This document shows, piece after piece, positions 1 through 8,731 of a stretch of 64,000 nt of DNA. Position 1 is the stretch's first letter, and each line of letters opens with the position of its first letter. The notes below the pieces were generated by a model. That model saw nothing but the letters and a program-made list of their open reading frames with translations. It was not told the DNA's origin and made no database searches. The DNA comes from an uncultured Lachnoclostridium sp. (GTDB taxonomy: Bacteria > Bacillota > Clostridia > Lachnospirales > Lachnospiraceae), in contig CALWLW010000001.1 in assembly GCA_944381625.1 (NCBI GenBank), forward strand, positions 124,001 through 188,000, written 5' to 3'. A program made the position numbers and the translations under genes.

Positions 1-437
1 ACGAAGTGCTGGAAGAGGTTCCGCGCGTGCGTCAGGACTTCGGAGAGTGCCCGCTGGTTACCCCGTCCTCTCAGATTGTCGGCACCCAGGCGGTGATGAA
101 CGTGGTGGGCGGCGAGCGCTACAAGATGGTGACGAAAGAGTCCAAGGACCTGCTTTCCGGAAAATACGGAAAGACTGTGAAACCGTTCAATTCCGAGGTA
201 CAGAAAAAATGTATCGGCGACGCAGAGGTGATCACCTGCCGTCCGGCGGATCTGGTTCCCAACGAGCTGGATACCCTGGAAAAAGAGATGGCGCAGTACA
301 AAGAGCAGGATGAGGATGTGCTGACCTACGCACTGTTCCCTCAGGTGGCCCTGGACTTCTTCAAATACAGAGAAGCTCAGAAAACCGGCATGGACGCCGG
401 TGTGGCGGACACGAAAAACGGCGCGTATCCGGTATAA
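1..437 (+). CDS. oadA: Oxaloacetate decarboxylase alpha subunit (OadA/PycB-like), C-terminal fragment
   Basis: Only the last ~145 residues are present; the gene enters from the left edge with codons in phase from base 3. The fragment matches the conserved carboxylase (PYC_OADA) domain that follows the TIM-barrel carboxyltransferase domain: note TPSSQIVGTQAVMNV, then GKYGKTVKPFN. The protein stops right after this domain (ending NGAYPV) and carries no biotinyl AMKM domain, so biotin must sit on a separate carrier, as in multi-subunit decarboxylases of Clostridia. Role by family: transfer of the oxaloacetate carboxyl group to biotin. Pyruvate carboxylase subunit B or a transcarboxylase 5S subunit are the alternatives; the fragment cannot separate them. 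A strong terminator follows. Confidence 0.85.
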   Translation, partial: EVLEEVPRVRQDFGECPLVTPSSQIVGTQAVMNVVGGERYKMVTKESKDLLSGKYGKTVKPFNSEVQKKCIGDAEVITCRPADLVPNELDTLEKEMAQYKEQDEDVLTYALFPQVALDFFKYREAQKTGMDAGVADTKNGAYPV

Positions 438-450
438 ATTTAAAAATTTG

Positions 451-485
451 CGGCATGGCCAGAGATTTGGCCGTGCCGTTTTTCT
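451..485 (+). terminator. Rho-independent terminator after oadA
   Basis: Ten-base arms 451-460 and 469-478 pair with one G-U and an 8-base loop, followed by a T-rich run at 479-485. It lies 13 bases after the oadA stop. Confidence 0.85.
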
Positions 486-513
486 TGCCATTTGAGAGGG
501 CGCGTGATAGAAT
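485..513 (+). promoter_or_regulatory. Sigma-A-type promoter for the HI0933-like gene
   Basis: TTGCCA (485-490) and TAGAAT (508-513) are separated by exactly 17 bases, just downstream of the oadA terminator and 34 bases before the ATG at 548. Confidence 0.7.
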
Positions 514-547
514 CTTAGTACATTCTCCGGGAAAAGGAAAATAAACC

Positions 548-1774
548 ATGAGCAAAGTGTTAATCGTGGGCGGCGGAGCCGCCGGGATGATGGCCTCCAT
601 CTTTGCCGCAAGGCGGGGATCGGAGGTTCACGTATATGAAAAAAATGAAAAACTGGGGAAAAAGCTCTATATTACCGGAAAGGGACGCTGCAACCTGACC
701 AACGCCTGTGATATGGACGCTTTGTTTGACAGTGTGCGCACCAATCCCCGCTTTCTGTACAGCGCCTTTTATGGTTTTACCAACCAGGACGTGATGGACT
801 TTTTTGAGCAGGAGGGCCTGCCGTTGAAAACAGAGCGCGGCGACCGGGTGTTCCCTGCCTCAGATAAAGCGGGAGACGTGCTGGATACGCTGCGCCGCAG
901 CATGAAAAAGGCAGGCGTGAACGTTCATCTGAATACGGGCGTGAAGGCGCTGCTCTGCCGTGACGGACGGGCGGAAGGGCTGATGTTGGAAAATGGTGAG
1001 ACGGTGCATGGGGATGCGGTGATTGTGGCCACCGGAGGACTTTCTTATGCGTCCACCGGCTCCACCGGAGACGGACACCGTTTTGCAAGGGAGGCGGGGC
1101 ATAAGGTGACGGACTGCCTGCCCTCGCTGGTGCCTTTCAACATTCGGGAGGAATTTACAAAGGAACTCCAGGGACTTTCCCTGAAAAATGTAGAAGTCTC
1201 CATTTACAATGGGAAGAAACAGGTATTCCGCGACTTTGGGGAAATGCTGTTTACCCATTTTGGAGTCAGCGGCCCGCTGATTTTGACGGCCAGCAGTTTT
1301 GTGGCGCCTCTGGCGGCCCATCAGGAACTGAAACTCTGTCTGGATCTGAAGCCGGCCCTCACACCGGAACAGCTGGACCAGCGGATCCTGAGGGATTTCA
1401 ACGCCAATACCAATAAAAGCTTTAAAAACGTGGTCTCCGGACTGTTCCCGGCTAAACTGACGCCGGTGATGATTGCCCTTGGCGGCATATCACCGGATAA
1501 AAAGGTGCACGACATATCCAAAGAGGAACGGCAGCGGTTTGTCCAGCTCATGAAAAATCTGGAAATGACGGTGACGGGACTTCGGGATTACCGGGAGGCA
1601 ATTATCACGAAGGGCGGCGTTTCGGTGAAAGAGATCAATCCCTCCACCATGGAGTCGAAGCTGGTAAAGGGGCTCTATTTCATCGGCGAGGTGCTGGATC
1701 TGGATGCGGTGACGGGAGGCTTCAACCTTCAGATCGCCTGGTCCACGGCTTATGCGGCGGGGAACGCGGTGTAA
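548..1774 (+). CDS. HI0933/YhiN-family FAD-dependent oxidoreductase
   Basis: A 408-residue flavoprotein. The N-terminus holds the dinucleotide-binding loop GGGAAGMMA with the acidic end of the second strand (VHVYEKNEKLGKK), followed by the family signature ITGKGRCNLTN near residue 40. The C-terminus has the second FAD-contact segment, GLYFIGEVLDLDAVTGGFN. Members are annotated as NAD(P)/FAD-dependent or 'aminoacetone oxidase family' enzymes; the physiological substrate is not established. The start is supported by an AAGGAAA Shine-Dalgarno and an upstream promoter. It is followed by cmk, which has its own promoter, a common arrangement in Clostridia. Confidence 0.9.
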   Translation: MSKVLIVGGGAAGMMASIFAARRGSEVHVYEKNEKLGKKLYITGKGRCNLTNACDMDALFDSVRTNPRFLYSAFYGFTNQDVMDFFEQEGLPLKTERGDRVFPASDKAGDVLDTLRRSMKKAGVNVHLNTGVKALLCRDGRAEGLMLENGETVHGDAVIVATGGLSYASTGSTGDGHRFAREAGHKVTDCLPSLVPFNIREEFTKELQGLSLKNVEVSIYNGKKQVFRDFGEMLFTHFGVSGPLILTASSFVAPLAAHQELKLCLDLKPALTPEQLDQRILRDFNANTNKSFKNVVSGLFPAKLTPVMIALGGISPDKKVHDISKEERQRFVQLMKNLEMTVTGLRDYREAIITKGGVSVKEINPSTMESKLVKGLYFIGEVLDLDAVTGGFNLQIAWSTAYAAGNAV

Positions 1775-1784
1775 GATTTTATAA

Positions 1785-1813
1785 TTGCAGTAATTCCTTA
1801 ATTCGGATATAAT
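1785..1813 (+). promoter_or_regulatory. Promoter of cmk-ispH/rpsA
   Basis: TTGCAG (1785-1790), 17-base spacer, TATAAT (1808-1813). Transcription would start near 1820, which rules out the upstream in-frame ATG at 1812 and supports the cmk start at 1845. Confidence 0.75.
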
Positions 1814-1844
1814 GTTAGAAAATCTATGGAAACAGGAGCAGCAT

Positions 1845-2501
1845 ATGAGTTATCAGATTGCGATAGACGGCCCTGCGGGGGCCGGGAAGAGTACGGTGGC
1901 AAAAGCGGTGGCGGAAAAGCTTGGCTATATCTATGTGGACACAGGCGCCATGTACCGCGCCATGGCCCTGTATCTGATCCGCAGGCAGATACCGGCAAAG
2001 GACGCGGAGGGCATCAGCCGGGCCAGCCGAGGCGCGGATATTACGATTGCCTATGAGAACGGAGCGCAGCAGGTGCTTCTGGACGGAGAGAACGTGACGG
2101 CGCTGCTTCGCACGGAAGAGGTGGGGAATATGGCTTCCGCTTCCTCTGTGAATCCCGATGTGAGGAAGAAACTGGTGGAACTGCAGCAGGCGCTGGCCAG
2201 CCGGGAAAATGTGGTCATGGACGGACGGGATATCGGTACCTGCGTCCTTCCGGGGGCGGATGTGAAAGTGTACCTGACCGCTTCCACAGAATGCAGGGCC
2301 AGACGGCGCTATGACGAACTTTCGGCAAAAGGCGAGGACTGTGATCTGAAAGAGATCGAGGCGGATATCCGGCAGCGGGACGAGAGAGACATGAACCGGG
2401 AATTCTCGCCGCTGCGCCAGGCAGAGGACGCGGTTCTGCTGGATTCTTCTGATCTCACTGTGGAGGAAGTAATAGAAAGGATTTTGGCATTATGCAGGTA
2501 A
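1845..2501 (+). CDS. cmk: Cytidylate kinase
   Basis: A 218-residue (d)CMP kinase, converting CMP/dCMP to the diphosphate with ATP. The P-loop IDGPAGAGKST lies near residues 6-16, followed by the YVDTGAMYRA substrate loop; VVMDGRDIGT and the C-terminal RQRDERDMNRE segment are also family marks. The start at 1845 has AGGAG six bases upstream; a further upstream in-frame ATG at 1812 overlaps the -10 box and would add a non-conserved leader. The end overlaps ispH-rpsA by 10 bases, so the two are probably translated from one message. Confidence 0.95.
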   Translation: MSYQIAIDGPAGAGKSTVAKAVAEKLGYIYVDTGAMYRAMALYLIRRQIPAKDAEGISRASRGADITIAYENGAQQVLLDGENVTALLRTEEVGNMASASSVNPDVRKKLVELQQALASRENVVMDGRDIGTCVLPGADVKVYLTASTECRARRRYDELSAKGEDCDLKEIEADIRQRDERDMNREFSPLRQAEDAVLLDSSDLTVEEVIERILALCR

Positions 2502-4429
2502 AGACGGCGAAAAGCGCAGGATTTTGTTTCGGCGTACAGCGGGCTGTGGACACGGTGTACGAGCAGGCGGCAAAAGGAAAAACGCACATCTATACTTATG
2601 GCCCGATTATCCACAACGAAGTGGTGGTCCGGGATCTGGAAGAAAAAGGCGTGCGGGTGCTGAACAGCCGGGAGGAACTGGAAGAACTCCGGGAAGGAAC
2701 CGTGATCATACGCTCCCATGGAGTGGGCAGGGAGATCTATGATCTGATCAGCGAACGGGGGCTGGAATGTGTGGACGCCACCTGCCCGTTTGTGAAAAAG
2801 ATCCACCGGATCGTGGAGAAAGAAAGCGCCGCGGGAAAGCAGATTGTTATTATAGGAAACGACCGCCATCCGGAAGTGGAAGGGATCAAGGGCTGGTGCC
2901 GGACCCCTGCAGCGGTGATCGAAAACGCCGCTCAGGCGGAAGAATACAGCGCTCCGGAAGGGACTTCCGTATGCATTGTCTCCCAGACGACATTTAACTA
3001 CAAGAAATTTCAAGATTTAGTTGAAATCTTGGATAAAAAGAGGTATGATAGACTTGTTGTAAATACAATATGCAATGCGACGGAAGAGCGTCAGACAGAA
3101 GCCCGCCAGATTGCAGGAGAGGCAGACGCCATGATTGTAATTGGCGGCAGCCACAGTTCAAATACACAAAAGCTATTTGAGATTTGTAAAAAAGAGTGTG
3201 CGGATACTTTCTATATACAGACGGTTCACGATTTGAATTTAGAAGTATTACGATCTACTGGGCTTGTAGGTATTACAGCAGGGGCTTCCACCCCAAAGAA
3301 AATAATTGAGGAGGTTCAAAAACAGGTGGCAGATTTAAGTTTTGAACAAATGCTGGAAGATTCATTAAAAACTATCAGAACAGGAGAAATCGTAGAAGGC
3401 ACGGTCATTGATGTCAAAGAAGATGAGATCATCTTAAATATAGGTTACAAGTCCGATGGTATTGTATCCAGAAACGAGTATACGAATGTACCGAACGCCG
3501 ATCTTACGACGATGGTCCAGGTGGGAGACACCATGGAAGTGAAGGTTCTGAAGGTGAACGACGGAGAGGGACAGGTTCAGCTTTCCTACCGCAGGGTGGC
3601 TGCAGAGAGGGGCAGCAAGCGCCTGGAGGAAGCTTTTGAGAACAAGGAAGTCCTGACGGCGAAGGTATCCCAGGTATTGGACGGCGGACTGAGCGTAGTG
3701 GTGGATGAGACGAGGATCTTCATTCCGGCCAGCCTGGTGTCTGACACCTACGAGAAGAATCTTGGAAAATATGCGGATCAGGAGATCGAATTTGTGATCA
3801 CTGAGTTCAATCCCAAGAGAAGAAGAATCATCGGCGACAGAAGACAGCTTCTGGTTGCGAAAAAGGCGGAGATGCAGAGAGAACTGTTCGCCCGTATCCA
3901 TGAGGGCGATGTGGTAGAGGGCGTTGTGAAGAATGTGACGGATTTCGGCGCATTCATCGATCTGGGCGGAGCCGATGGGCTTCTGCATATTTCAGAGATG
4001 TCCTGGGGACGTGTGGAGCATCCCAGGAAAATGTTCAAGGTCGGCGACACGGTGACGGTACTGATCAAGGAGATCAAGGATTCCAAGATCGCCCTGAGCC
4101 TGAAATTCGAGGACTCCAATCCGTGGCTGACGGCAGGAGAGAAGTACGCAGTGGGCAACGTGGTGGAAGGCGCAGTGGCGCGAATGACAGACTTTGGTGC
4201 GTTTGTGGAGCTGGAGCCGGGCGTGGACGCTCTGCTGCATGTTTCCCAGATTTCCAGAGAGCATGTGGACAAGCCGGCAGATGTTCTGAAGATCGGACAG
4301 GTGATCACTGCGAAAGTGGTGGATTTCAACGGTGAGGACAGAAAGATCAGCCTGAGCATGAAAGCGTTGGAGAACGTTGCTGCAGAACCGGCGGAAGAAG
4401 AGGCATACGTTGAGGAAGAGGCAGAATAA
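2492..4429 (+). CDS. ispH-rpsA: IspH (HMBPP reductase) fused to ribosomal protein S1
   Basis: A 645-residue fusion. Residues 1-280 are IspH, the [4Fe-4S] enzyme making IPP and DMAPP in the MEP pathway: cluster cysteines C12, C98 (DATCPF) and C194, plus H41 and H76. Residues ~297-622 contain four S1 RNA-binding repeats, the last two with the classic VTDFGAF and MTDFGAF strands. The C-terminus is acidic. This fusion is known in Clostridia and Fusobacteria. The stretch 3001-3480 (residues ~170-330) is strikingly AT-rich and spans the domain junction; I counted 39% GC against 50-67% in the flanking 60-base lines checked. No frameshift is seen. Confidence 0.95.
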   Translation: MQVKTAKSAGFCFGVQRAVDTVYEQAAKGKTHIYTYGPIIHNEVVVRDLEEKGVRVLNSREELEELREGTVIIRSHGVGREIYDLISERGLECVDATCPFVKKIHRIVEKESAAGKQIVIIGNDRHPEVEGIKGWCRTPAAVIENAAQAEEYSAPEGTSVCIVSQTTFNYKKFQDLVEILDKKRYDRLVVNTICNATEERQTEARQIAGEADAMIVIGGSHSSNTQKLFEICKKECADTFYIQTVHDLNLEVLRSTGLVGITAGASTPKKIIEEVQKQVADLSFEQMLEDSLKTIRTGEIVEGTVIDVKEDEIILNIGYKSDGIVSRNEYTNVPNADLTTMVQVGDTMEVKVLKVNDGEGQVQLSYRRVAAERGSKRLEEAFENKEVLTAKVSQVLDGGLSVVVDETRIFIPASLVSDTYEKNLGKYADQEIEFVITEFNPKRRRIIGDRRQLLVAKKAEMQRELFARIHEGDVVEGVVKNVTDFGAFIDLGGADGLLHISEMSWGRVEHPRKMFKVGDTVTVLIKEIKDSKIALSLKFEDSNPWLTAGEKYAVGNVVEGAVARMTDFGAFVELEPGVDALLHVSQISREHVDKPADVLKIGQVITAKVVDFNGEDRKISLSMKALENVAAEPAEEEAYVEEEAE

Positions 4430-4465
4430 TTCAGCCGAACAGAATATGAGAAAATTGTGCGAGGA

Positions 4466-4505
4466 GGACATACGGACGAGATCCGTATGTCCTTCTGCTG
4501 ATTTT
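4466..4505 (+). terminator. Perfect 11-bp hairpin after ispH-rpsA
   Basis: Arms 4466-4476 and 4482-4492 are fully complementary with a 5-base loop. The following sequence is only moderately T-rich (ttctgctgatttt), so it may be a weak terminator or a processing hairpin at the rpsA/rnf boundary. Confidence 0.55.
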
Positions 4506-4567
4506 GTGGATTCGTCCATTTTTTCACAAAGAGAATGTAGTGCGACATTCGGAAAGAGGATTTGATT

Positions 4568-5896
4568 ATGGGATTATTGACATTCAAAGGCGGCGTACAT
4601 CCGTATGATGGAAAGGAGTTGTCCATGGACAGGGCGATCACAGCCTGTCCGCCCCGAGGGGATCTGATCTATCCCCTGTCCCAGCATATCGGCGCGCCTG
4701 CGCTGCCTCTGGTAAAAAAGGGGGACCGGGTGCTGGCCGGACAGAAGATCGCGGAGGCCGGAGGCTTCGTGTCAGCTCCGGTATATGCTTCCGTGTCGGG
4801 AACTGTGAAAGCGATTGAGGTTCACGGTACGCCCACAGGGGGAAAAGGGGACGCGATTGTGGTGGAAGACGACGGCCTGTATGAAGAGGCTCCGCTGCCG
4901 ACTGTGAAGCCCCTGGCAGAGATGAGTCAGGAAGAGATCATCCAGGCAGTAAAAGAAGCGGGCATCGTAGGCCTGGGAGGTGCGGGATTCCCCACCCATG
5001 TCAAGCTTTCCCCCAAAGAACCGGATAAGATTGACGCAGTCCTGGTGAACTGCGCGGAATGTGAGCCGTACCTGACCTCCGATTACCGGCTGATGCTGGA
5101 ACGTCCGGAAAAGATTATCGGCGGCCTGAAGGTAATGCTCAGGATCTTTGACCGTGCGGCGGGATATATCTGTATTGAGGACAATAAGCCGGAGGCCATC
5201 AGGATACTGGAAGAAGCCTGCGCCCAGGAGACGCGCATCCAGGTGCGGGTGTTAAAGACCAAATACCCCCAGGGCGCGGAGCGTATGCTGATCCACGCCG
5301 TGACAGGCAGGAACCTGAACTCCACCATGCTTCCCGCGGATGTGGGATGTATCGTGGACAACTGCGACACGGTCTGCGCTATATATGACGCGGTTATTCT
5401 TGGGAAGCCGCTGATATCCAGAGTTGTGACGGTATCGGGAGACGGGGTGGCCAGCCCCGGGAACTTTGAGTGCAGGATCGGAACCAACGTGGGCGTCCTT
5501 CTGGAAGCTGCGGGAGGCCTGAAAGACGGGGCGAAAAAGGTGATTGCGGGAGGGCCGATGATGGGCTTTGCCATGTATGACCTGGACGTACCCACCACGA
5601 AGACCACGTCCGCCATTACCTGTTTCCTTCATGATGCGGTGGAGGAGTCCCCGTCCACTGCCTGCATCAACTGCGGCAGATGCGTGAATGCCTGTTCGGA
5701 AGGGCTGGTTCCGGCCAGATTGTCCCAGTTCGCGGAAAAAGGAGATCTGGAGACCTTTGAAAAGTGGCACGGCATGGAATGCGTGGAATGCGGATGCTGC
5801 AGTTATGTCTGTCCCGCAAAGCGCCCTCTGGCGCAGGTGATCCGGAACGCAAGACGTATGGCGATGGCAGCACGGAAGAAACAGGGAGGAAGGTAA
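4568..5896 (+). CDS. rnfC: Rnf electron transport complex subunit C
   Basis: Peripheral NADH-binding subunit (442 residues) of the ferredoxin:NAD+ oxidoreductase that pumps Na+ or H+. It has the N-terminal barrel-sandwich segment (TFKGGVHP), a flavin/NADH-binding Rossmann-like core (GIVGLGGAGFPTHVKL) and two C-terminal [4Fe-4S] motifs: CINCGRCVNAC, in which the usual proline after the fourth cysteine is serine, and CVECGCCSYVCP. The ATG at 4568 has GGAAAGAGGA seven bases upstream; an upstream TTG at 4562 is less likely. First gene of rnfCDGEAB. Confidence 0.95.
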   Translation: MGLLTFKGGVHPYDGKELSMDRAITACPPRGDLIYPLSQHIGAPALPLVKKGDRVLAGQKIAEAGGFVSAPVYASVSGTVKAIEVHGTPTGGKGDAIVVEDDGLYEEAPLPTVKPLAEMSQEEIIQAVKEAGIVGLGGAGFPTHVKLSPKEPDKIDAVLVNCAECEPYLTSDYRLMLERPEKIIGGLKVMLRIFDRAAGYICIEDNKPEAIRILEEACAQETRIQVRVLKTKYPQGAERMLIHAVTGRNLNSTMLPADVGCIVDNCDTVCAIYDAVILGKPLISRVVTVSGDGVASPGNFECRIGTNVGVLLEAAGGLKDGAKKVIAGGPMMGFAMYDLDVPTTKTTSAITCFLHDAVEESPSTACINCGRCVNACSEGLVPARLSQFAEKGDLETFEKWHGMECVECGCCSYVCPAKRPLAQVIRNARRMAMAARKKQGGR

Positions 5897-5900
5897 AGTT

Positions 5901-6845
5901 ATGAATGATTTGAGAAATGTGTCGTCCTCTCCACATGTGAGAGCCGCGGAGAGCAGCGCGGATCTGATGCGGTGGGTGCTGATCGCACTGCTGCCCGCCG
6001 CACTGTTCGGTATCTGGCATTTCGGCCCCAAAGCGCTGCTTTTGATCGCGGTCACAGTGCTTGTGTGCGTGGCCTCAGAATACTTATATGAAAAAGGGAT
6101 GCATAAACCAGTGACCATCGCCGACGGCAGCGCGGCGGTTACCGGGCTTCTGCTGGCCCTGAACCTTCCGGTGGGCGCTCCCTGGTGGATGGCTGTGCTG
6201 GGAGGGATCTTTGCCATCGTGGTGGTAAAGCAGCTCTTCGGCGGCCTGGGGCAGAACTTTATGAATCCGGCGCTGGCGGCCAGATGTTTCCTTTTGATTT
6301 CTTTTGCGGGAAGATTGACGGATTTTACATACGACGCGGTATCCGGCGCTACGCCGCTGGCGGCCATGCGGGCGGGGGAAAGCGTGGATCTGACGTCCAT
6401 GTTCCTGGGAACCACGGCGGGCACGATTGGGGAAACCTCCGCGGCGGCGATCCTTCTGGGCGCTGTGATCCTGCTGGCAAAAAAGGTGATCACTCTGAGG
6501 ATTCCGGGCATTTACCTGCTTACGTTCGTGATATTTATGGCTCTGTTCGGAGGGCACGGTCTGGATCTTTCTTATCTGGCGGCGCAGCTTTTTGGCGGCG
6601 GGCTGATGCTGGGAGCCTGGTTTATGGCTACCGATTATGTGACGAGCCCGATCACGCCTGCCGGCCAGGTGGTCTACGGCGTCTGTCTGGGACTTCTGAC
6701 CGGTGTGTTCCGGTGTTTCGGGGCATCCGCGGAAGGCGTGTCCTATGCCATCATTCTCTCTAACCTGCTGGTGCCGCTGATCGAGCGGATTACGATCCCG
6801 GCGGCCTTCGGCGTTGCAAAAGCGAAAAGGGGGAAAAAGGCATGA
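5901..6845 (+). CDS. rnfD: Rnf electron transport complex subunit D
   Basis: Polytopic membrane subunit (314 residues) with about nine to ten hydrophobic segments. The covalent-FMN site is visible as DAVSGATPLAAM, with T151 as the predicted phosphoester-linked threonine. GGAGGAAGG lies just upstream of the ATG. It starts four bases after rnfC and overlaps rnfG by four bases (ATGA), so translation is coupled. Confidence 0.95.
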   Translation: MNDLRNVSSSPHVRAAESSADLMRWVLIALLPAALFGIWHFGPKALLLIAVTVLVCVASEYLYEKGMHKPVTIADGSAAVTGLLLALNLPVGAPWWMAVLGGIFAIVVVKQLFGGLGQNFMNPALAARCFLLISFAGRLTDFTYDAVSGATPLAAMRAGESVDLTSMFLGTTAGTIGETSAAAILLGAVILLAKKVITLRIPGIYLLTFVIFMALFGGHGLDLSYLAAQLFGGGLMLGAWFMATDYVTSPITPAGQVVYGVCLGLLTGVFRCFGASAEGVSYAIILSNLLVPLIERITIPAAFGVAKAKRGKKA

Positions 6846-7444
6846 ATAAAATACTGAAAAATACCCTGATCCTCACCGCCATCACGGTGGTGTCCGGCCT
6901 GCTTCTGGGATTTGTATATGAGCTGACAAAAGGCCCCATCGCGGTTCAGGAAGAACTGGCCAAAGCGGAAGCGTACGCGGAGGTGTTCCCGGAGGCGGAT
7001 TCCTTCCGTGAACTGGAAGATCTGGAGGGAGCGGCGGTTTATCTGGCATCCAGCGCATACAGCGCTGTGGAGATCAACGAAGTGGCTGAAGCCTGCGACG
7101 CGTCGGGAAACGTCCTGGGTCATGTATTCAACGTGACGACTCCGGAAGGATACGGAGGGGATATCCAGCTGACTGTGGGCATCCAGAGCGACAAGACCAT
7201 ACTGGGCGTCTCTTTCTTGTCCATCAGCGAGACGGCGGGGCTTGGCATGAATGCGGATACGGAGGAATGGAAAGCCCAGTTCCGCGGAATCCAGGCGGAT
7301 GAGATTGTGTATACCAAATCCGGAAAATCCGCAGACAATGAGATCGATGCGGTCAGCAGCGCGACGATCACCACGAAAGCGGTGACGGGGGCGGTCAACG
7401 CGGCGCTGGGACTGGCGGAATACTATGCAGAGCAGGGGGTGTAA
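6842..7444 (+). CDS. rnfG: Rnf electron transport complex subunit G
   Basis: A 200-residue subunit with one N-terminal membrane anchor (residues ~8-26) and an extracytoplasmic FMN-binding domain. The flavinylation motif is VSSATITTKAV, with T175 as the FMN attachment threonine. In Rnf it relays electrons between RnfD and the membrane Fe-S and flavin cofactors. The ATGA overlap with rnfD and the three-base gap to rnfE place it mid-operon. An ApbE flavin transferase is required by the family but is not encoded in this window. Confidence 0.94.
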   Translation: MNKILKNTLILTAITVVSGLLLGFVYELTKGPIAVQEELAKAEAYAEVFPEADSFRELEDLEGAAVYLASSAYSAVEINEVAEACDASGNVLGHVFNVTTPEGYGGDIQLTVGIQSDKTILGVSFLSISETAGLGMNADTEEWKAQFRGIQADEIVYTKSGKSADNEIDAVSSATITTKAVTGAVNAALGLAEYYAEQGV

Positions 7445-7447
7445 TCC

Positions 7448-8149
7448 ATGAATACAGCTTTAGAACGTCTTTGGAACGGGATGGTGAAAGAAAATCCCAC
7501 ATTTGTACTGATGCTCGGCATGTGCCCCACCCTGGCCGTAACCACCAGTGCCATGAACGGAATCGGCATGGGGCTTACCACCATGGTGATTCTTGCACTG
7601 TCGAATCTGATGATTTCCATGCTGCGCAAGATTATTCCGGACGAAGTCCGGGTTCCTGCGTTTATTGTGGTGGTGGCTTCGTTCGTGACTATCGTGCAGT
7701 TTCTGCTGGAAGCTTATATTCCGTCCCTGAACGACAGCCTGGGACTCTATATTCCGCTGATCGTGGTGAACTGTATTATCCTTGGGCGCGCGGAGGCATA
7801 CGCTTCCAAGAATCCCATCGGCGCTTCGCTGTTTGACGGGATCGGCATGGGTCTTGGCTTTACCATCGGCCTGACGTTTATCGGCGTGATCCGCGAACTG
7901 ATCGGAGTGGGAACGGTATTCGGCTTTCAGGTAATGCCGGAGGCTTACGAGCCGGTTTCCATCTTTGTCATGGCTCCGGGAGCGTTCTTTGTTCTGGCGC
8001 TTTTGACGGCGGTGCAGAACCGGGTGAAGATGAGCTGGGAGAAAAAAGGAAAGGACGCGTCCAGGATCCAGAGCGGGTGCAGTGCCGACTGTGCTTCCTG
8101 TGCGTCCGGATGTAAAGGCATGGCAGGACAGGGAGGTACGGAAGCATGA
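7448..8149 (+). CDS. rnfE: Rnf electron transport complex subunit E, with Cys-rich tail
   Basis: Integral membrane subunit (233 residues) with about six membrane segments, paralogous to RnfA. The conserved early segment GMCPTLAVT carries the cysteine expected to take part in the intramembrane iron-sulfur centre formed with RnfA. The last ~35 residues are an extra, hydrophilic tail with four cysteines spaced C-x3-C-x2-C-x3-C (C211, C215, C218, C222), beyond the usual ~200-residue length. A possible cluster or metal site there is inference. Overlaps rnfA by four bases. Confidence 0.94.
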   Translation: MNTALERLWNGMVKENPTFVLMLGMCPTLAVTTSAMNGIGMGLTTMVILALSNLMISMLRKIIPDEVRVPAFIVVVASFVTIVQFLLEAYIPSLNDSLGLYIPLIVVNCIILGRAEAYASKNPIGASLFDGIGMGLGFTIGLTFIGVIRELIGVGTVFGFQVMPEAYEPVSIFVMAPGAFFVLALLTAVQNRVKMSWEKKGKDASRIQSGCSADCASCASGCKGMAGQGGTEA

Positions 8150-8721
8150 AAGAATTATTACTGATCGCCATAGGGTCCGCGCTGGTAAACAACGTGGTAT
8201 TGAGCCAGTTCCTGGGAATCTGCGCGTTCCTGGGAGTGTCCAAAAAGATCGATACGGCCGCCGGTATGGGCGGAGCCGTGGTGTTTGTCATCACGCTGGC
8301 TTCTTTTGTGGCCAGTATCCTGTATGAGTTCCTGCTGGTGCCCACGCATACGGAATATCTGCAGACCATCGTATTCATCCTGGTCATCGCCTGTCTGGTG
8401 CAGTTTGTGGAGATGTTCCTGAAGAAGACGATGAAGGGCCTTTATGAAGCTCTTGGCGTATATCTGCCCCTGATCACCACCAACTGCGCGGTGCTGGGCG
8501 TGGCGCTGACCAACGTGCAGAGCGGCTACGGCATCCTGACCAGCACGATGAACGGATTTGCCGTGGCGGTGGGATTCCTGATCTCCATCGTGCTGATGGC
8601 CGGTATCCGGGGAAAACTGGAATACAGCGATATTCCGCAGACCCTTCAGGGCTTCCCCATCGTCCTGGTGACGGCAGGGCTGATGGCGATTGCGTTCTGC
8701 GGATTTTCAGGGATGATATAG
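8146..8721 (+). CDS. rnfA: Rnf electron transport complex subunit A
   Basis: A 191-residue, six-helix membrane protein and partner of RnfE. VLSQFLGICAFLGVS contains the conserved cysteine for the intramembrane Fe-S centre, and LITTNCAVLGVAL is the matching half-site in the internally repeated second half. ATGA overlap with rnfE. Confidence 0.95.
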   Translation: MKELLLIAIGSALVNNVVLSQFLGICAFLGVSKKIDTAAGMGGAVVFVITLASFVASILYEFLLVPTHTEYLQTIVFILVIACLVQFVEMFLKKTMKGLYEALGVYLPLITTNCAVLGVALTNVQSGYGILTSTMNGFAVAVGFLISIVLMAGIRGKLEYSDIPQTLQGFPIVLVTAGLMAIAFCGFSGMI

Positions 8722-8731
8722 GAGGTCGGCC

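Noticed and set aside
5252-6511. Long minus-strand open frame (419 codons) across rnfC and rnfD
   Set aside because: It lies antiparallel to two clear Rnf genes, has no ribosome-binding site and its translation is low-complexity Ser/Arg/Pro-rich, typical of a GC-driven antisense frame.
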